Position numbers and translations under genes: made by a program. A stretch of 64,000 nucleotides of DNA. It comes from Trissonchulus latispiculum (lineage: Eukaryota; Nematoda; Enoplea; Enoplida; Ironidae). Below are positions 9,676-35,251 of this stretch, piece after piece; within the stretch, counting starts at the first letter, position 1; each line of letters begins with the position of its first letter. The stretch lies in the NCBI GenBank assembly GCA_030248195.1, contig JASAND010026591.1:1-64000 (forward strand). Reading direction: 5' to 3'. The notes under the pieces were generated by a model. It was not told the origin of the DNA. It did not search any database and saw only the letters and a program-made list of their open reading frames with translations.

Positions 9676-12600
9676 CTCTATCCTTGTCGGATTCTAGGGA
9701 TTTGAATACCCCCAGAATGGCTTTTGTAACGTTAATTTGTTGTCGGTCTGGTCTACTATCAGATTAATCTAGTCGAGATACAAATGTGAAATGATGGGCA
9801 TGTTTTAGTTGTCTCACTTTCAGAAATCATTGAAACATTTTTGTCCTAATTTTTCTATAATTGAAAAATTAGAATAATTTATTGAGCTAACGATCCTTCA
9901 TTTCGGTTTTGTTAATAAAGTTATTTAAAAGGAGCACACCAAAACACCGCTGAAATATACTTAGACGTAACAAGCTACGAAAAATTCCCCACTGCTTTTT
10001 CTTGCTGCTTACTATCTGATTTTTGTTTAACTTATGCTTATGAAAGTTCACATTTATACAGTCTCAAGATAAAAAATATTGTCAAATATGTCCATGCCAG
10101 ATCACACAGTTCTGCTATTTATATATAAAAAAGGTAAAGGTAACCCCCGGAGAATTCTCCTACCCTTGTCAGGGTCTAGGGTGCCGGTGCTCATCCCCGG
10201 ATACACAGCCCTTGAGCCAGGAGTGACACCTCGAATGATGACTACAACCGTGGAGGAGGGGCCAGCTCCTCAAGGCGGATGCCCTACACGGTCTCCTGTT
10301 ACCTTCCCACATTCGTGGTACCCATTTACCGACCAGTTAAGGATGGATAGCTGGGTTGGCTAGAGCCCACGGCGAACCGATATGTGCTTAGTCCCTTGCT
10401 CAAGGGGATTTGTGAAAGCCTTGTGAAATATTTATATATTATTTATGTTATTTATATTTAATTTTATGTATTTATTTGTATTATCTGAAGTATCTGTTAA
10501 AACCCATCCCGTTAAATTCCTGAAATGGAGCTTTTTCTAGCCGACATATCCGCTGACACTTGCACCATAAATGTTAACATTCCAGGTGCACATTTTTGCT
10601 GACGTTTCCACTTGTTTCTGTATGTTTACTTTGCTCTAACTTTATCGTGTTGACTGCTTTTACCTATTTCTATCTCTTTACATGCCACAACATGCTTACA
10701 TGGTGTAAGTAAGCCACGGTTGACGCTGTACTTTTATCTAACCAGTATAATTTATCTCCGGTTTCGCACGAACTTTGTGGCGATACTTTTGTGAAGAACC
10801 CCAAACTTCAATTCATTTAAATGATTTTTGCAGATAGAATCTATTTTGAATCTTTACTTCTTTGTAGTAAAGGCTTGCATGTTAGCTTTCTAACCTTATT
10901 TTCGCATAGTACTTCATTTCAAGCATTGTCATTTGTGTTATAATTTTTCAGTCTTTTACAAAATGCTGCGTGTTTCATATTCCTTCCAATATACATAAGA
11001 ATAAGTAAATGAAGTAAAAGCACTTAATATAACTCTTTCTGGATATGGAGTCATGGTAACTGTAAATGTATATATACGCTTTTCCCATTGTTTGTTTTGT
11101 GGATGTTACCCGATACCTCTCAGTTCCCTTGGTATCCACTATTCTCTTGTTTATTCATTGAGCCTGGAGATTTGTTGTAGAATTATCCAGCTGCACAGGA
11201 CAAACGGCTGTTATCCGTATAAGAATCTTTGTGATCTGTTTAAAATATATACTACTGAAGTGTTAGTGTCTGTCTGTACTGTTTTTTTTAATTTTTTAGT
11301 ATTTTAATTATATATAGAAATTTGATTGTGCAGTGCACTGCATGCTGCATTGCGTGTTTTTGTGGCTTCCACACGATTTTTCATGAATATTACTTACACA
11401 ATAATCTTTGAAATCCTTATTTAGCACTCGCACTAAAATGTCTCAAACATTCACCCATTGTTCAACTAAACTGTCACCATAAGAAGTTGGATATCCGAGG
11501 AGTTTTACTTTATACCTCTGCAGCTGCGCTGCGCTTTTACAAAATACTTACGTAAAACTTCATTTAGACTTCATAAGGCCCGCATTTCCACTTGAAAGAT
11601 TTAATCCCAGGTTTCCCTAGTTCTGCTCATGACTTAGGAAATGGTTTAAGTGTGATTTCTAGCACTGCTTCATCCACAGAATTTTATGATATTCTGTTCT
11701 CTTCTCCCACCTAAGGAACGATTTTTGTAGTAGGAGCTGTTTTGAACCGGATTACAAAGCAAACGAACAAATGCAATTGAGAAATGCTTTGAAAAAATGG
11801 AAATAACGAAAATATGATTTAGCACGAGCGAAGAAATGCTAGTAGTGGGGTACCCCAGTAGTGTCTTTAAACTTTCAGTAGCTGTAAAGTAGGTCAAAAA
11901 GATGTATGTTCTTTCCGAATTCCCCCCGCCTCCAGAAGAATCGTCCTTGGTACTCCGAGAAAACGCAGATTTTGCTGTGGTGAAAGATCGGCCGGGAAAG
12001 ATAAGAATTTGCCCGAGCACCGGTGGGGGGGAAGACCAAACGTTGGAGGGGGAAATAAAGTGGGCTAAAAATGCTAAAAAATACCGTAAAACTTGCGTGT
12101 TTTCCACGTATACTGTTACAACTAAGCTCGAAAGTGTTCAGAGATCAAGTTTTAGTACCAAAATAGACGATTTTTGACCAAAAACTTCCGGCGAAGCCGG
12201 AAAAACTTTGACCAGAAATCCTTAAAATTTGGCATTTTCTGGGCACCTTATAGTGAGTTGGGGGGGAAGCCCAAAAAAGTGGGGAGTGGAACAAGTAGGG
12301 GGAAAAGGGGTCGACTGGGGGGAACCCAAAAAAATGGGGGCGCCTCCATTAAAGAAAACCCAGGCTAGCAGCTTTATATATATGTTATCTATTATAATTG
12401 CATCCATTCATTATACATATTACGTACATATAGGTATCTTCTGCAATTTCTGTGTGTGAGATACAATTCTTTTTCTGTATGCCTAAGCTAAGCCGCAATA
12501 CACTAATGCTTTTAAGGGCTCGTATTTCTTTTGTTCGCATAGAGTGCGTGCTTTCATACGTGTATCATTTCTGTTTCTCTGCTGTTTTCTGTATCGGCTT

Positions 12601-13560
12601 TATTTCCTGAATGTGCTTTTTATTGATTTCAAAAATTTATTTCCTCTATCCGTGTTGATAAAATGAAGATTCTTCGTAAATTGGTAAGCCAAGTTTATTA
12701 GTAAAATATGAACAAGTCATTATCTTGACTTATTAATTTTTATTAATGCACAATTGTGTAGGTAAACAACGTGCTACTGTTTAGTACCATTGAAATGGAT
12801 TACCAAATTAATCCTTCTTGTATTAACTTAATTTTCACTAAAAAACTGGACTGGATGTAAACAGTGAACTGTTCCTTAATAGTTAAAAAACTAGCCGTGA
12901 CATGAGTGTTTTTTCTCGTAAAGTAATAACAAAACAACTTGATTTTGCTGTACAAAGTTGCTAGTTTTTAGCCGTTGTTGGCATGCATTGTTGCATACAC
13001 TTGTTTTGTTCCTGCATGTATTTCACCAACTTTGACTGAAATAGCAAAACATGAACTGTCTGATCTTTCTGTTTCTTCGGACTTTTAGTGGTCCTATTAA
13101 ATGGGTAGGTATATATTATATCTTTTCTATTATCGCAGATTTTCTGTGGTACGTACAATGTTTCATCGAGTCACGTGGGACTCAGTTTTGCCAAAATCCT
13201 TTCTGATTATTACGTATCGTTGTTATTTTGCGTAAGTTGTCACAGAAAATGAAAGTCTTTGAAATGCCAATTTTTTAATTAGCTCGCATAAGGCATCCTT
13301 TATGAATGATAGTTCAGTTGCATTAATTTTCTAACCAAATAGAATTTGCATGTAGCATGCAGGTAAACAAATAACAAATATATACAAAAACATGTAGCCG
13401 TTTATTTGCTTTGCACTGAGAGTTTCTGTTGCTGAGTTTTTTGTCATAATTGTAAAGTTTATTCTTAAAGCTTCTTCTTCTTCTTCTCTTCTCATCTTCT
13501 TCTGTGGGCAGTTGAATAAAGACTTTATATTCCGCCTGTACATTTTGCATGTTGGAGTTT
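9676..13560. other. intergenic DNA upstream of the sphingosine kinase gene
   Basis: No reading frame here has recognisable domain content. About 10125-10430 is a relatively GC-rich, sharply bounded block in AT-rich DNA that looks like a dispersed repeat or SINE-type insertion, but I found no A/B box pair. About 11900-12370 is a second block with G and C homopolymer runs and a CTTCCGGCGAAGCCGG hairpin near 12183. The rest is ordinary AT-rich sequence. The kinase promoter or 5' exons may lie here but cannot be identified. Confidence 0.4.
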
Positions 13561-13941
13561 TGTTCTTGAGTCAGCTGCAGTCATTTCAGCACAAGCTACT
13601 TTTTAGTTTGCAAGCAAATCCTGTAGTTTGAATCCATAGTTATTTTAAATTTTATAACAAAATAACTTTAATTTTGATTTCACAAAAGCACAACAATTCA
13701 TGCCAGTTAAGAGTTTGCTTATTAATGCCTGCTTTTATTGTGGTTATACACCGGAATTCAAGGAGCCTTAAATTTCTTCCCTACTCGCGCTTCAGTTCGT
13801 CCGGGAAAAAGCTTGAGATATTATATTTGATTGGATCATATTACCTGTCCCTGACGGAACAGTCCTCGGAAGCATATCTCACTAAGTTTTTATTCCTATT
13901 TTTAGAATAGACTTTTTAATCTTTTAGATTATTTTTAGATT

Positions 13942-16900
13942 ATGTCCAGAAGAACTCCAAGACGAAATGGTACAGTGGCGCCGGTCTCAAGTGACGATCG
14001 TAGAATCAAGAAATATTTCGTTATGATTAATCCCACTTCCGGAAGTGGACAGTCGAAGGCTCTGTTTGATGAGAAAATTCTGCCAGTCTTTGAAGCTGCC
14101 GGCATCTTTTGCCGGATCGTCATCACCAGTAAGCAGGACTTTACGGCAAATTGATTCGGTTGTATCTTTCAATTGCTTTATTTTGTAGTCACCCTAATTT
14201 GTTTCCTAATGTATTTAGTTGAAAAGCTGGAAATTCTAGATATTTAATATTGTTGGTAAAGAGAGTTTCTTCATAATCGCTCCTATTTTGGTGGCTAACT
14301 AAAGTGAGGGACGCTGTTTAGGAGCCAACGATTACGATAAAAGTAGTTGACTGTCATAACCATGTCGTCTTTCTCAAATTAATTAAATTCTAAATTCACT
14401 CCTTAGAAAAATTCATTACCACAATCCATCTAGACACTAGACAGACTTGAGCTTAGCTTCACTAGGATTATGGCAGTTGTATCTGGTGTCATGTATCACA
14501 ATAACAGCTGAACGAAAAGTGGATGGAATACTTAATTTTATGTGGTGGATTAATTAATTTTGCTCAAAGTTTCGCAGGCTAGTTCATTTAAATTGCACAT
14601 TATCCATGCAAAAGATTAAGTTTTTTGTTTCCGAGTTTTTTGAGTAATTCTGCTGAACAGATGGCTTGATTAATTACACCGAACTGTTCGACGGAATCAA
14701 TTAATTGTTCCACCATTCTTTGTTTGGTTGTTATTGTAATACCCCATACGTATGTTACAACGACCTAAATTGACTTCTGATTTTGATGTTTCAAGGCTAG
14801 AAGATCAACAGCTGTTCCACCGATCGTCGTCTATTTATTATGTAATGTAACACAGAACTTCGTTTAATACTTTAGCTTGCTGTCTTCATAGCATATTTTA
14901 CTTAAACTTTTAAAAATAATTTTAGAATATCCTGGTCATGGTAAGGATATTGTTCGTGAACTGAAACTGGAGGAATGGGACGCCCTAGTAATCGTGGCCG
15001 GGGATGGACTTATTCATGAGGCTGTGAACAGTCTGACAGCCAGACGAGATCGAGACTTCGCCCTTCAGATGCCACTGGTTGTCATACCCACTGGATCCGG
15101 AAATGCAGTTCTCTACACTTGCTTGGACGCCTTAGGGTATCTAGTTTATGTCTGTATGCGGTTTGGCACGAAATTAATAGAGACATATTTAGTGAACCAT
15201 GGTTTATGCTAATTAAGCTATGACAGAGCTAAAATGAAATTATTTTCTAACCAACTATGGTTTGTAATATGAAATTCGACGTATCTTGGAACTAGCGTGT
15301 CTTCTCTTGTTTGTGAACTAGTCAAACTTTATTTTATAGGAAGCTGGGCGGCAGCGTAGATATCCTAAAAGAGTCCGCCCTTCTTGGCATAGCTAAAGAC
15401 ACTTCTCCAAATTGGAAACTTGTTCACATTGAAACACCGAAACGTCACTTGATGTCATGCGTGTCGCTTGGCTGGGGCATTATGTCCGATATTGGTACGT
15501 CGTCGTCTACTGTCAAATAAAATACCTGTCCAAAGATAGGTAATGGATTAAACTTAAATCAAAGTATATACCTTTTTCATAGAAATTTTTAGATTCTGCA
15601 CAGTTGCCGATTTCTAAAAATTATACTGTGCATAAAATTAGCTTTGGACTGTTATAACTTTCTTACTTTCAAAGATTCATTCATACATAAGTCCTCCTTT
15701 ATGCTTATCGAGTCGTATGTGTATTTTGCATGTTATAACAATTAATTCGTATTAATTTGTCATGTTCTAACATAAATCACATCATTTATAGATATTGAAA
15801 GTGAGAAGCTTCGCAAGGCTTTTGGAAGCAAACGTTTTGCAGTTTATGCCATTTATCGAGTAATAGCTGGTAAATAGCCATTTACTTCACTTGACAAATG
15901 CTTCTGGTGCTGTATTATATATATGCTGTGCTAGCATTAAACATTAAAATTTATTAGAGATGGTGAGAGAGGATTTAAGGCGCCACTGCAGTTACATAGC
16001 TAGGTACATGAAAAATTTGCGGTATTTTGCAGAGTGTTCTCAGTTTTAACTAGCCCAGGCACGCATGCTTGGCTGACCTGAAAGTTGAACCCTGCTGTGA
16101 TTTCCTCGTCACAGCGGTCGTTAAACATTGAGGCGACACTGGTAGTTTCACATTGTTTACGTAGAGTTGGTTCAACGGCTGTGGCAATGCGGGAGGAGGC
16201 AGTTGATCCAACGCCCTGTTTAGAGAAAAGACAGATGCCTAAATTAATTAATTAATTATTGTTGTTGTTGTTGTTGTTGTTGTTTCTGTCGGCTGCATAC
16301 GGCATCACAATGATCATCACCCAAAAGTGAAAAGTGTGATCCAGGAAACTGGCTTCGTAGGCCTGGTCCGAACAACTTGGCCAAGTTGGCAGAAGTAGTT
16401 TCTAGATCTGATCGACATGGTAACGGGCGACATATCTCCTTAATTTGATTTCGCTGGATTTTCCTTTAATAATTTTAGGTCTTGGTCAATATCCGGGCAT
16501 TTTATCGTATAAGCCAGTGCCGGGTTATCAGTCTAGTCATTATAATGTGAACATTGATTGCCGGGATATCTCGAAAAGAAACGGAATTCAGCGGTCAATG
16601 TCGACGTATCCCGGCCCCAGAATGTTAGTTGTGATTGTTTTATGAATGTTTTTTCGTAATAGTTGAAATTCGTGTTGGCCTATACTAGACTTTAAACCGA
16701 ACTCACCTTCAAATACGAAAACAGTAAACATAATAATTTATATTGTAGTAGTAGGTTCCTCTATTATTATTGTTTATTTCTTTGAACTCAATTTATGATA
16801 CGCAAAAGGATTAGAATTGTTTTTGCTTTTCTAGACGAGATTACCGAAAGGCTTCCGTGCCGACGCCTAGCGTAGAATCTAAGGTAACTATTTAAAATCG

Positions 16901-18061
16901 ACTTAGTTGTTGTATGACTGTTTAGAGCCTTTAAAGAAAAGGAGACAAGCAGTAGTAGTAGTAGTCCTTGGCTGTCTTTGAAACATCAAACATCATCTGA
17001 ACACATTAGCTGTTAGTGCTAAATTTAGCGTATATATACGTATTTATTGGTCATATACATATCTGCCCATGTAATACGATTAATCCCATTATTTTATTCG
17101 GGTTTTTTATATGACCTTGTTATTTATTTACAGCCATTCTCCTCCCAAGCTGATCCCTCTTTTGCTATTCCAGAAGAAGACGATAATAGTTTTGTGGAAT
17201 CCCTTCGTGCCCATGATATTGTGGATACGCCCCCTCTGTCAGAGCCAGTGCCGTCAGATTGGGTAACTGTGGATGCAGACTTTGTTCTAGTCTATGCGGT
17301 TTCGGCTAGTCACATTGGAGAGGATCTTGCCTACATGCCTTTAGCCAGACTGAATCAGAGCGTTATCTGGCTTACCTTCATCAAGAAAGGGATTACTCGT
17401 GCTCAGATTATGCGATATTTAACCGCTTCCGCAGCAGGGAAACATCTGACGATGCCTTTTGTTGAAGTATATATCTATTTGTGTGTATATTTGTTTTGTA
17501 AGCATTTTAGAAAGTTAGAAAAACTTGAAACATAATTGTTTAGTATACTGTTCTTATAGTATCTGCCCTGCGAGGTGAAAAAATCTATATGGAGCTATCC
17601 ATGCTTTTAATTGAAACTACTGTCTCGAATAAAGGCGAGGCAATATTCAGCTACTCCCAGCCTCCCTGTCCTGTACCTTACAAAATTGAATATATATGTT
17701 GACCACGAGTACGTCAAAATACAGCATGACAATTTCACACGTTAGAATTTATATTGTAGAATGTTTGTATCCTGTGTATTAAGTTTCTGAGTAATTTCAG
17801 GTTGTTCCTGTATTAGCCTTTCGTCTTGAGCCAAAGACCTCGGCGGGAGTTCTGGTTGTGGATGGGGAGGTCATTTCTGAAGGCGGCCCTGTCCAAGCCT
17901 GTGCCTCGGACTATGCCATAACCATTTCCGGTGCTGCGGAAACGCGACCGCCAATTCACTTACCTACAGATTCAACGCCGGATAATTATCTTGGTGATCA
18001 AATCCCTGCCGATTGTGAAAACACTATCGTTGAGTCGACGGATCAGGCTATTCAATTATAG
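13942..18061 (+). CDS. sphingosine kinase, eight coding exons, apparently complete
   Basis: The product phosphorylates sphingosine to sphingosine-1-phosphate, usually at the cytosol-membrane interface. Exons: 13942-14128, 14926-15136, 15340-15494, 15792-15869, 16479-16605, 16835-16883, 17134-17466, 17801-18061. Every junction is GT-AG and all phases agree, giving 466 residues. Diacylglycerol-kinase-type catalytic motifs are present: NPTSGSGQS (residues 30-38, nucleotide loop), VAGDGLIHEAVN (catalytic Asp about residue 89) and PTGSGNA in exon 2. SLGWGIMSDID spans exons 3-4. The C-terminal lobe FVLVYAVSASHIGEDL, FRLEPK and LVVDGEV is in exons 7-8. Length is close to the short SphK1 type; exons 5-6 and the start of exon 7 form an acidic, Ser/Pro-rich linker before the C-terminal lobe. 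The start is the first ATG before the conserved core. A TTTTAG acceptor lies just upstream of it, so an untranslated 5' exon or trans-splicing is possible. An AATAAA lies near 18873. Family identity is firm; the exon 5 donor (GAC/GTATCC at 16605) is chosen for frame. Confidence 0.93.
16259..16284. repeat. (TTG)n microsatellite in a sphingosine kinase intron
   Basis: Eight or so uninterrupted GTT units lie in the intron between exons 4 and 5. Confidence 0.9.
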
Positions 18062-19694
18062 ATGACGGCTTTTGCTGTACCCTGTACCCTTGAATCGCTG
18101 GATTTTTAGAGTACAAATTCCAGAAGATTAGAAGATTGGTTATGAGTGGATATATAGAAGACCTTTCCATTACATTGAGATTTTTCAATGAATGTAAATG
18201 CATACGTATGTTACGATTCGATTCGATATCCCTGTACCCTGTCTGGTGAAACTGAAGTATTCGGTTTCAGGAATCATTGTTTCATCATGTGCTGCTTTTG
18301 TTAAGATCAGACGCTCAATTGATTTGATGGTTGTGGTGTTTTGATGAATTATTTGCTCAATTGCGATGATTAAAATTGGTTTTTACAACTTTGATATTTG
18401 TGTTAGGGAGAAATAGGCTATTGATTTTCACATAAAACTCAAGTTATCCTTCGATTCCTGCATCTCCTCTACCCAACCCATTCAGGTTGTTGCTCACTTG
18501 CATTGTTCCCACACGACTTATCCCCCCAAGATGATATTTATTGAACTAAATTTGGAAGACGTTTTCGGGGAACCTACCTTTTCCTGTTCCAGTTTTATTC
18601 CTGATGATAAAAAGCAAAACCATTGCTAACAAAATTTAGTCGAACAGTCAACTTGAGCGCAGGCGTGCCTAAATTATTGGTGCCATAAGATTTATTTGAA
18701 AGGCTGGCTGCCTGTGCTTGAAGCTTCTAGAATGCAGATTTTAGATTTGAAAAATGCATTTTTGCATCCGCTTCCCTTGTGGCTTGTTTGTTATCAGTTC
18801 CATATATATAAACTAGCATATTTCAGTTTCACTTTTGGCTTAAATGCTCTTATCAGTTATGTTAAAAATGTCTAATAAAAGATACTTTATACATAACATT
18901 ATCTCACGTGACAAACAAACATCCTAATCAAGTTAGTACTTTTAAAGACATTCGGCAGTCCTGATGCAATTGCTTCCACACGAATGTGGTAAAGTCCAAA
19001 TTGTTCAATTGCATGTGCCTGGAGCTATGGAAGTGATACTTTGTGTGGTCTCCGTGGCCAGCTTACAGGATGCTAAAATAACAATAAACAGCAGTACACA
19101 TCGCAGTCTTCTGAGCGAATGCTGAGGCCGTTCCATTCTATGGCGGCCTTGGTGTCTCAGTAATATGTCCGTATCCCGTACAAGTTTTCCACGTAATTTT
19201 TGAATACGAAATTGAAGTCTGTATGTGCTTTGCTTTTCGTTGACAGTGGCTAAAATCCGGATAAATTTGGGATCAAAAGTGAAGTCTGACATAAACACGA
19301 GTACTACTCACTTGTACAGTATTTAATATTCGTCAGAACGAAAGGTATGTAGCTGGAAGGTAATCAAGGAGATAGATTCAACTTTTATTCTCCTCACAAG
19401 AAAATTAATTTCTGAGAACTAAAATCCTGCTAGATTGTTTCAATGTGATCCTAGCTATTAAAACAACCCGAAAGTTCTTGTTAGTATGGAGGGGGAGCGA
19501 ATGCGAACTGCTATGCGAGTTCATCTAAGCATTTGCTTCTTCACTTAAAACCTTAAAAGTAGTTTCTTTGCCTGCAGCAACAGGAACTGTAAGTTCAAGT
19601 TTCCTTCCATGCTTGAGCTTAGAACAGACCTCGCCAAGCAGATAACCAACCAAACCATTGGATGGTTATCAGGATGTTTGTCATGAAAGTAATT
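18062..19694. other. convergent intergenic region between sphingosine kinase and the GPCR gene
   Basis: The two genes converge here. A plus-strand AATAAA near 18873 could end the kinase transcript. On the minus strand TTTATT near 19383 could serve the GPCR. A minus-strand open frame at 19005-19298 ends in a hydrophobic stretch and has an acceptor-like TCAG upstream. It might be an alternative 3' exon of the GPCR, but nothing confirms that. Confidence 0.4.
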
Positions 19695-31457
<11,763 letters not shown>

Positions 31458-34400
31458 GACACTGCAATAGAGGTAACAATTATGATGAATACATGCCAGC
31501 CACGAGACATTGTGGAGCCTACATACTTAATGGATCACAATTCAAGTTTGACAAGCAATTAGAAACCATAAAAGTAGGCTATTTGAGTGCCTTCTATTGC
31601 CTTTTTCCTAAGCCATTTTAGAAGGAAAATTTATCCGTTGCTCTAATGCGAAAGATATGCAACACAGATTATATATTTTAATAAAACTTGTATTGGAAAT
31701 TTTAAGCTTTGCCCGAAATGAATAACTGATTAATTTTCATGGGTAATCAGACTGAATACGTACAAACAAATAAATCAAAAGTTATGGATTATGAAACCAA
31801 ACCAATACCTCTTTGAGATCTTAAGTTATTTAAAAGAATTTGAACCAGACAAATCCTATTAAGACATTTAAAATCTTCATTTCAGAAGGTAAACTAAAAA
31901 GTTCCGCGAAAAGTTAGGTCAGTAGTAAATAGTAGTACCTTTCCTTAGTGTTTAGTCAAGTGTCCTAACAAGAACGGCGTGCAAATAAAAGCAGTTTTAT
32001 AGCTTACTTATTTACCGAAAACAGACAAATGATCGGTAAAATGAACAGTGCTGTTCCCAGACCCAACGGTGAATGTTTATTTATTGGCATGGATAAAGGT
32101 ATTTAGTGATCGACCATTAAGCGCTAATAAAAACGCTGTTATTGTCGTAGTCTTTATTTTCTTAGCTTCGACTAGTTTTTCACTAATATGTAATAGGAGT
32201 CGTGAAAATACGTTTTCTGTAGAAACATTAAAAAAGTGTTCCTGTCTTTGTTGAGTTAGAGTCATAATCGAAAAAAGATAATTTCTCATCACAGCTTTAC
32301 TTTCCTAATAGGAATAGGCTGATCTTTCTGATTTGTGGACGAGCCTGTTGTCGTTATCGAGTTTGCTAGCATTTGCTTTTATTGTTATTAGAAAGCACAA
32401 AGCTAGAGTGCGTAAATGACTACGAAGCTTTTGAAAGAAAAACTGCCGACAAAATTATTAAAAAAATCTGAAGAAAGTATTCTTGCTCTTATTAGGGCAC
32501 TGGACTTGCCTCGGCCTTGTGTAAAAATTATCTGTCAATTTTTTGTGCTTTTTCACCTGCTTAAGCAAACTAATTTCAACTCTACGATATGCCATGGCTA
32601 CTTTCGTTAGCAAGCAATAGTATGACAGCTTGGAAAAGAAAGATTTTCTCTATGAAGGAAACCCAAAGCTTACACAAATTGAAATTTCTGCAATGTTTAA
32701 GAAATTTTAATCTGTTCCAAGCAATATTTTTGGCAAAGATATATTTAAAATTTTCCGGAGAAAAGACTCTAAGGCCTGATTTGTGTTTTAGAATTTACTA
32801 ACCTCATATGACACAACCTGTTTATGTACATACATATGTTCCCAGACAACGATTTCTGCGATTTTGCACTCGCATGCGGTCCGCTACAAGATTAGCAATA
32901 TTGTAATGAATACGTATGAAACAAGCAGCAATTCAGACTCTGATAAATAGTATTTATAATAATATTTATCCAAGGAATGATTTTACGTTAGAAACGTGAA
33001 TGAACTGCAAGTTTAGCTGTGAACTCTGGGAGCCAGTGTTTTGTCAGATGAGATTAGATCAAAATCGTAGTCACATGAGTATCTCAGAGGAATAGATTAG
33101 TGGTAGGTTAGAGCTACTAATTTAAGTTAACAACGGAAAATCCCCTCTATAGAGATGATACGCGTACTTTCTCCAGCCTAGACTTTAACCGAACGGAATG
33201 GTAATTACAGGAGGCAGAAGATTAGGCAGTAAACATTCATCTAATCAGAATGAAAAAGATATCTTGCTTAGAAAGGCTGAATCTGCTATAAAAGCGACTG
33301 AGTTGTTGTAAGAGTTGGTATTTAGGAGTGGACTAGGATAATGAGAAAGTCAGACCTAACATGCAAGGGCCTCTTTCCCCTTTTCGGATAAGAAATTCTC
33401 CCTTTGTCCTTTCCTCCCGGTTCCATGTGTTCTGACAAAGGGGGGCGTACATTGTGTTTTTCCGGGTCAAGAGTTTGCTTTGTGCTTTCTGATGTAGCAC
33501 TTGGACTAAGCATTTTTTGCTTTGAATAAAATCATTTCTTGCAGCAGTATTAAAAAAGAATGGTGCCTTTGTGCTGGAAATATCTTACCGGTGTCGTGAA
33601 ATGCTCGGCCTTCTTGGGGTATTTGACTCCCGGAGTCAAATACTCCAAGAAGGCCGTTGCTAATTTTTGTAAAAAGCTGCAGGTCCTGTTACCTTTGACA
33701 ATAAAATAGACTCCACTGGTAAATACGATTAACTTCTTAACGTGGTAATTATGGTCATGGTAAACCATCTGAAGCTAACATAAAACATTTTTAAATTTTA
33801 AACAAAACCGATCGTGAAACATATCACTCGAGAGGTCTTGATGACCCAAATCCATTGAATCAAGAATTATGCGAATTCATCGGAGTGGCTAGCGGTGACG
33901 AGTATAAACCTATTTCTTGCGTCCTTTTCCCAAATCTTTTATATACATAGCTACTTGGCGAGCTGGCACAATTCCTCAGCCCTTACACCAGAGAATTATA
34001 AGGTTCTCCCAAAATTTTGCAACCTTCAGATGGTAATTACCATGCCCTAAGTTCATTACCGTAATTATTTTGATCTTTTTATGAAAATAATGGTGTTTAA
34101 GCTATTTAAATTAATGGAATCAGTTGAAAGTAAAAGTAGCATGCTCGGTGACTCCTGGACTTTTCGAAGTCCGAATTTTTACGAATTTTCGAATTACTTT
34201 CAGCTTTCACTATGCAGTTGAAGGTTTACGTCAGAGGCTTGTGGACTAAGAACTTGTGGAAATTCCAGCAAATGGATTTTTACCCAATTACGTATGTTCA
34301 TAAATAGCTAAATTTTCTTGTTTGTCAGATTCTCATTCCATTCGCAGGCAGTCACATAATTTTTTGTCAGAAAGCAGTTTCTAGAACGTTGTGCTTAGCT

Positions 34401-34486
34401 GAAATCGGCGAACAGGAATTCATGATTTTCACGAAAGTTATAATTTATTACAAAATTGGGCAAGCTCTGGAGAAACGTTGTCGTGT
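31458..34486. other. intergenic, no gene recognised
   Basis: This lies upstream of the GPCR start. AT-rich sequence contains only short frames without domain character. The GPCR promoter should lie near 31.5-32 kb, but no specific element can be named. One strong hairpin lies at 33606-33656. Confidence 0.45.
33606..33656. repeat. near-perfect 25-bp hairpin
   Basis: The arms 33606-33630 and 33632-33656 are reverse complements with one mismatch and a single-base loop (CGGCCTTCTTGG...CCAAGAAGGCCG). It is isolated in otherwise featureless DNA. Confidence 0.9.
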
Positions 34487-34490
34487 ATAT

Positions 34491-35251
34491 GTGGAAGTCA
34501 TATTGGATTTTCAGACAAATCTGATTTGTCTGAACATTCATTTCAGTCAAACTGGATTTGACCTTCAAATTGAATCTCCCATTGTTTGATGTCATAAAAA
34601 TCCAGTTTGACTGAACTGAATTGAGTCAAATCCAATTTGGCGTTTTCTGGTTCAGTCAAACCGAAATGCAAAGTGTATGTTATTCTTTACGGCATAGAGG
34701 TCATTAAACTTCGATTTGATTTCTACAACGGCTCTATACGTATATCTGTAGAATCAGAGGAAATTGTCGCATATAATAGTAGCACGATTATTTCTGTATA
34801 AAGGTGGCGTTTTCCTTTAATCTTTACAGTTGGAGCCGCTTTCCAGATCGAAGGAAGCATTTTCGGGTGTTTGTATAAGAAGAAAAAATTCTCAGCATCT
34901 TCGATTCTCCCTAAAAAACCATAAAGAATTTTAAAAATTTTGAAAGCGTTAGTTTTACTGGAAGTAGAAATCCATCTATAAAGAGGAGACTATCAATTAC
35001 AAATTTGAATTTGAAATATGGCTTTGGCGTTGTGTTAATAATCTCCTTGCACTAAAAATAAACATTCACATTGAATTTCGGTTTGACTGAAACAGAAAAC
35101 GTCAAATTGGATTTGACTCAATTTAGTTCAGTCAAACTGGATTTATATGACTTCAAACAATGGGAGATTCAATTAGAAGGTCAAATCCAGTTTGACTGAA
35201 ATGAATGTTCAGTCAAATCAGATTTGTCTGAAAATCCAATTTGACTTCCAC
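34491..35251. mobile_element. MITE with about 190-bp terminal inverted repeats, ATAT flanks
   Basis: The termini are GTGGAAGTCA and its complement, followed by TTGGATTTTCAGACAAATC. The arms, about 34491-34680 and 35063-35251, are highly similar. ATAT flanks both ends (34487-34490 and 35252-35255). The interior encodes nothing recognisable. The arms are rich in CAGTCAAACTGGATTTGAC-type repeats. Confidence 0.8.

Noticed and set aside
19005..19298. Extra C-terminal exon of the GPCR
   Set aside because: It has an acceptor-like site and a hydrophobic stretch, but there is no conserved motif and the exon ending at 19695 already gives a plausible tail.
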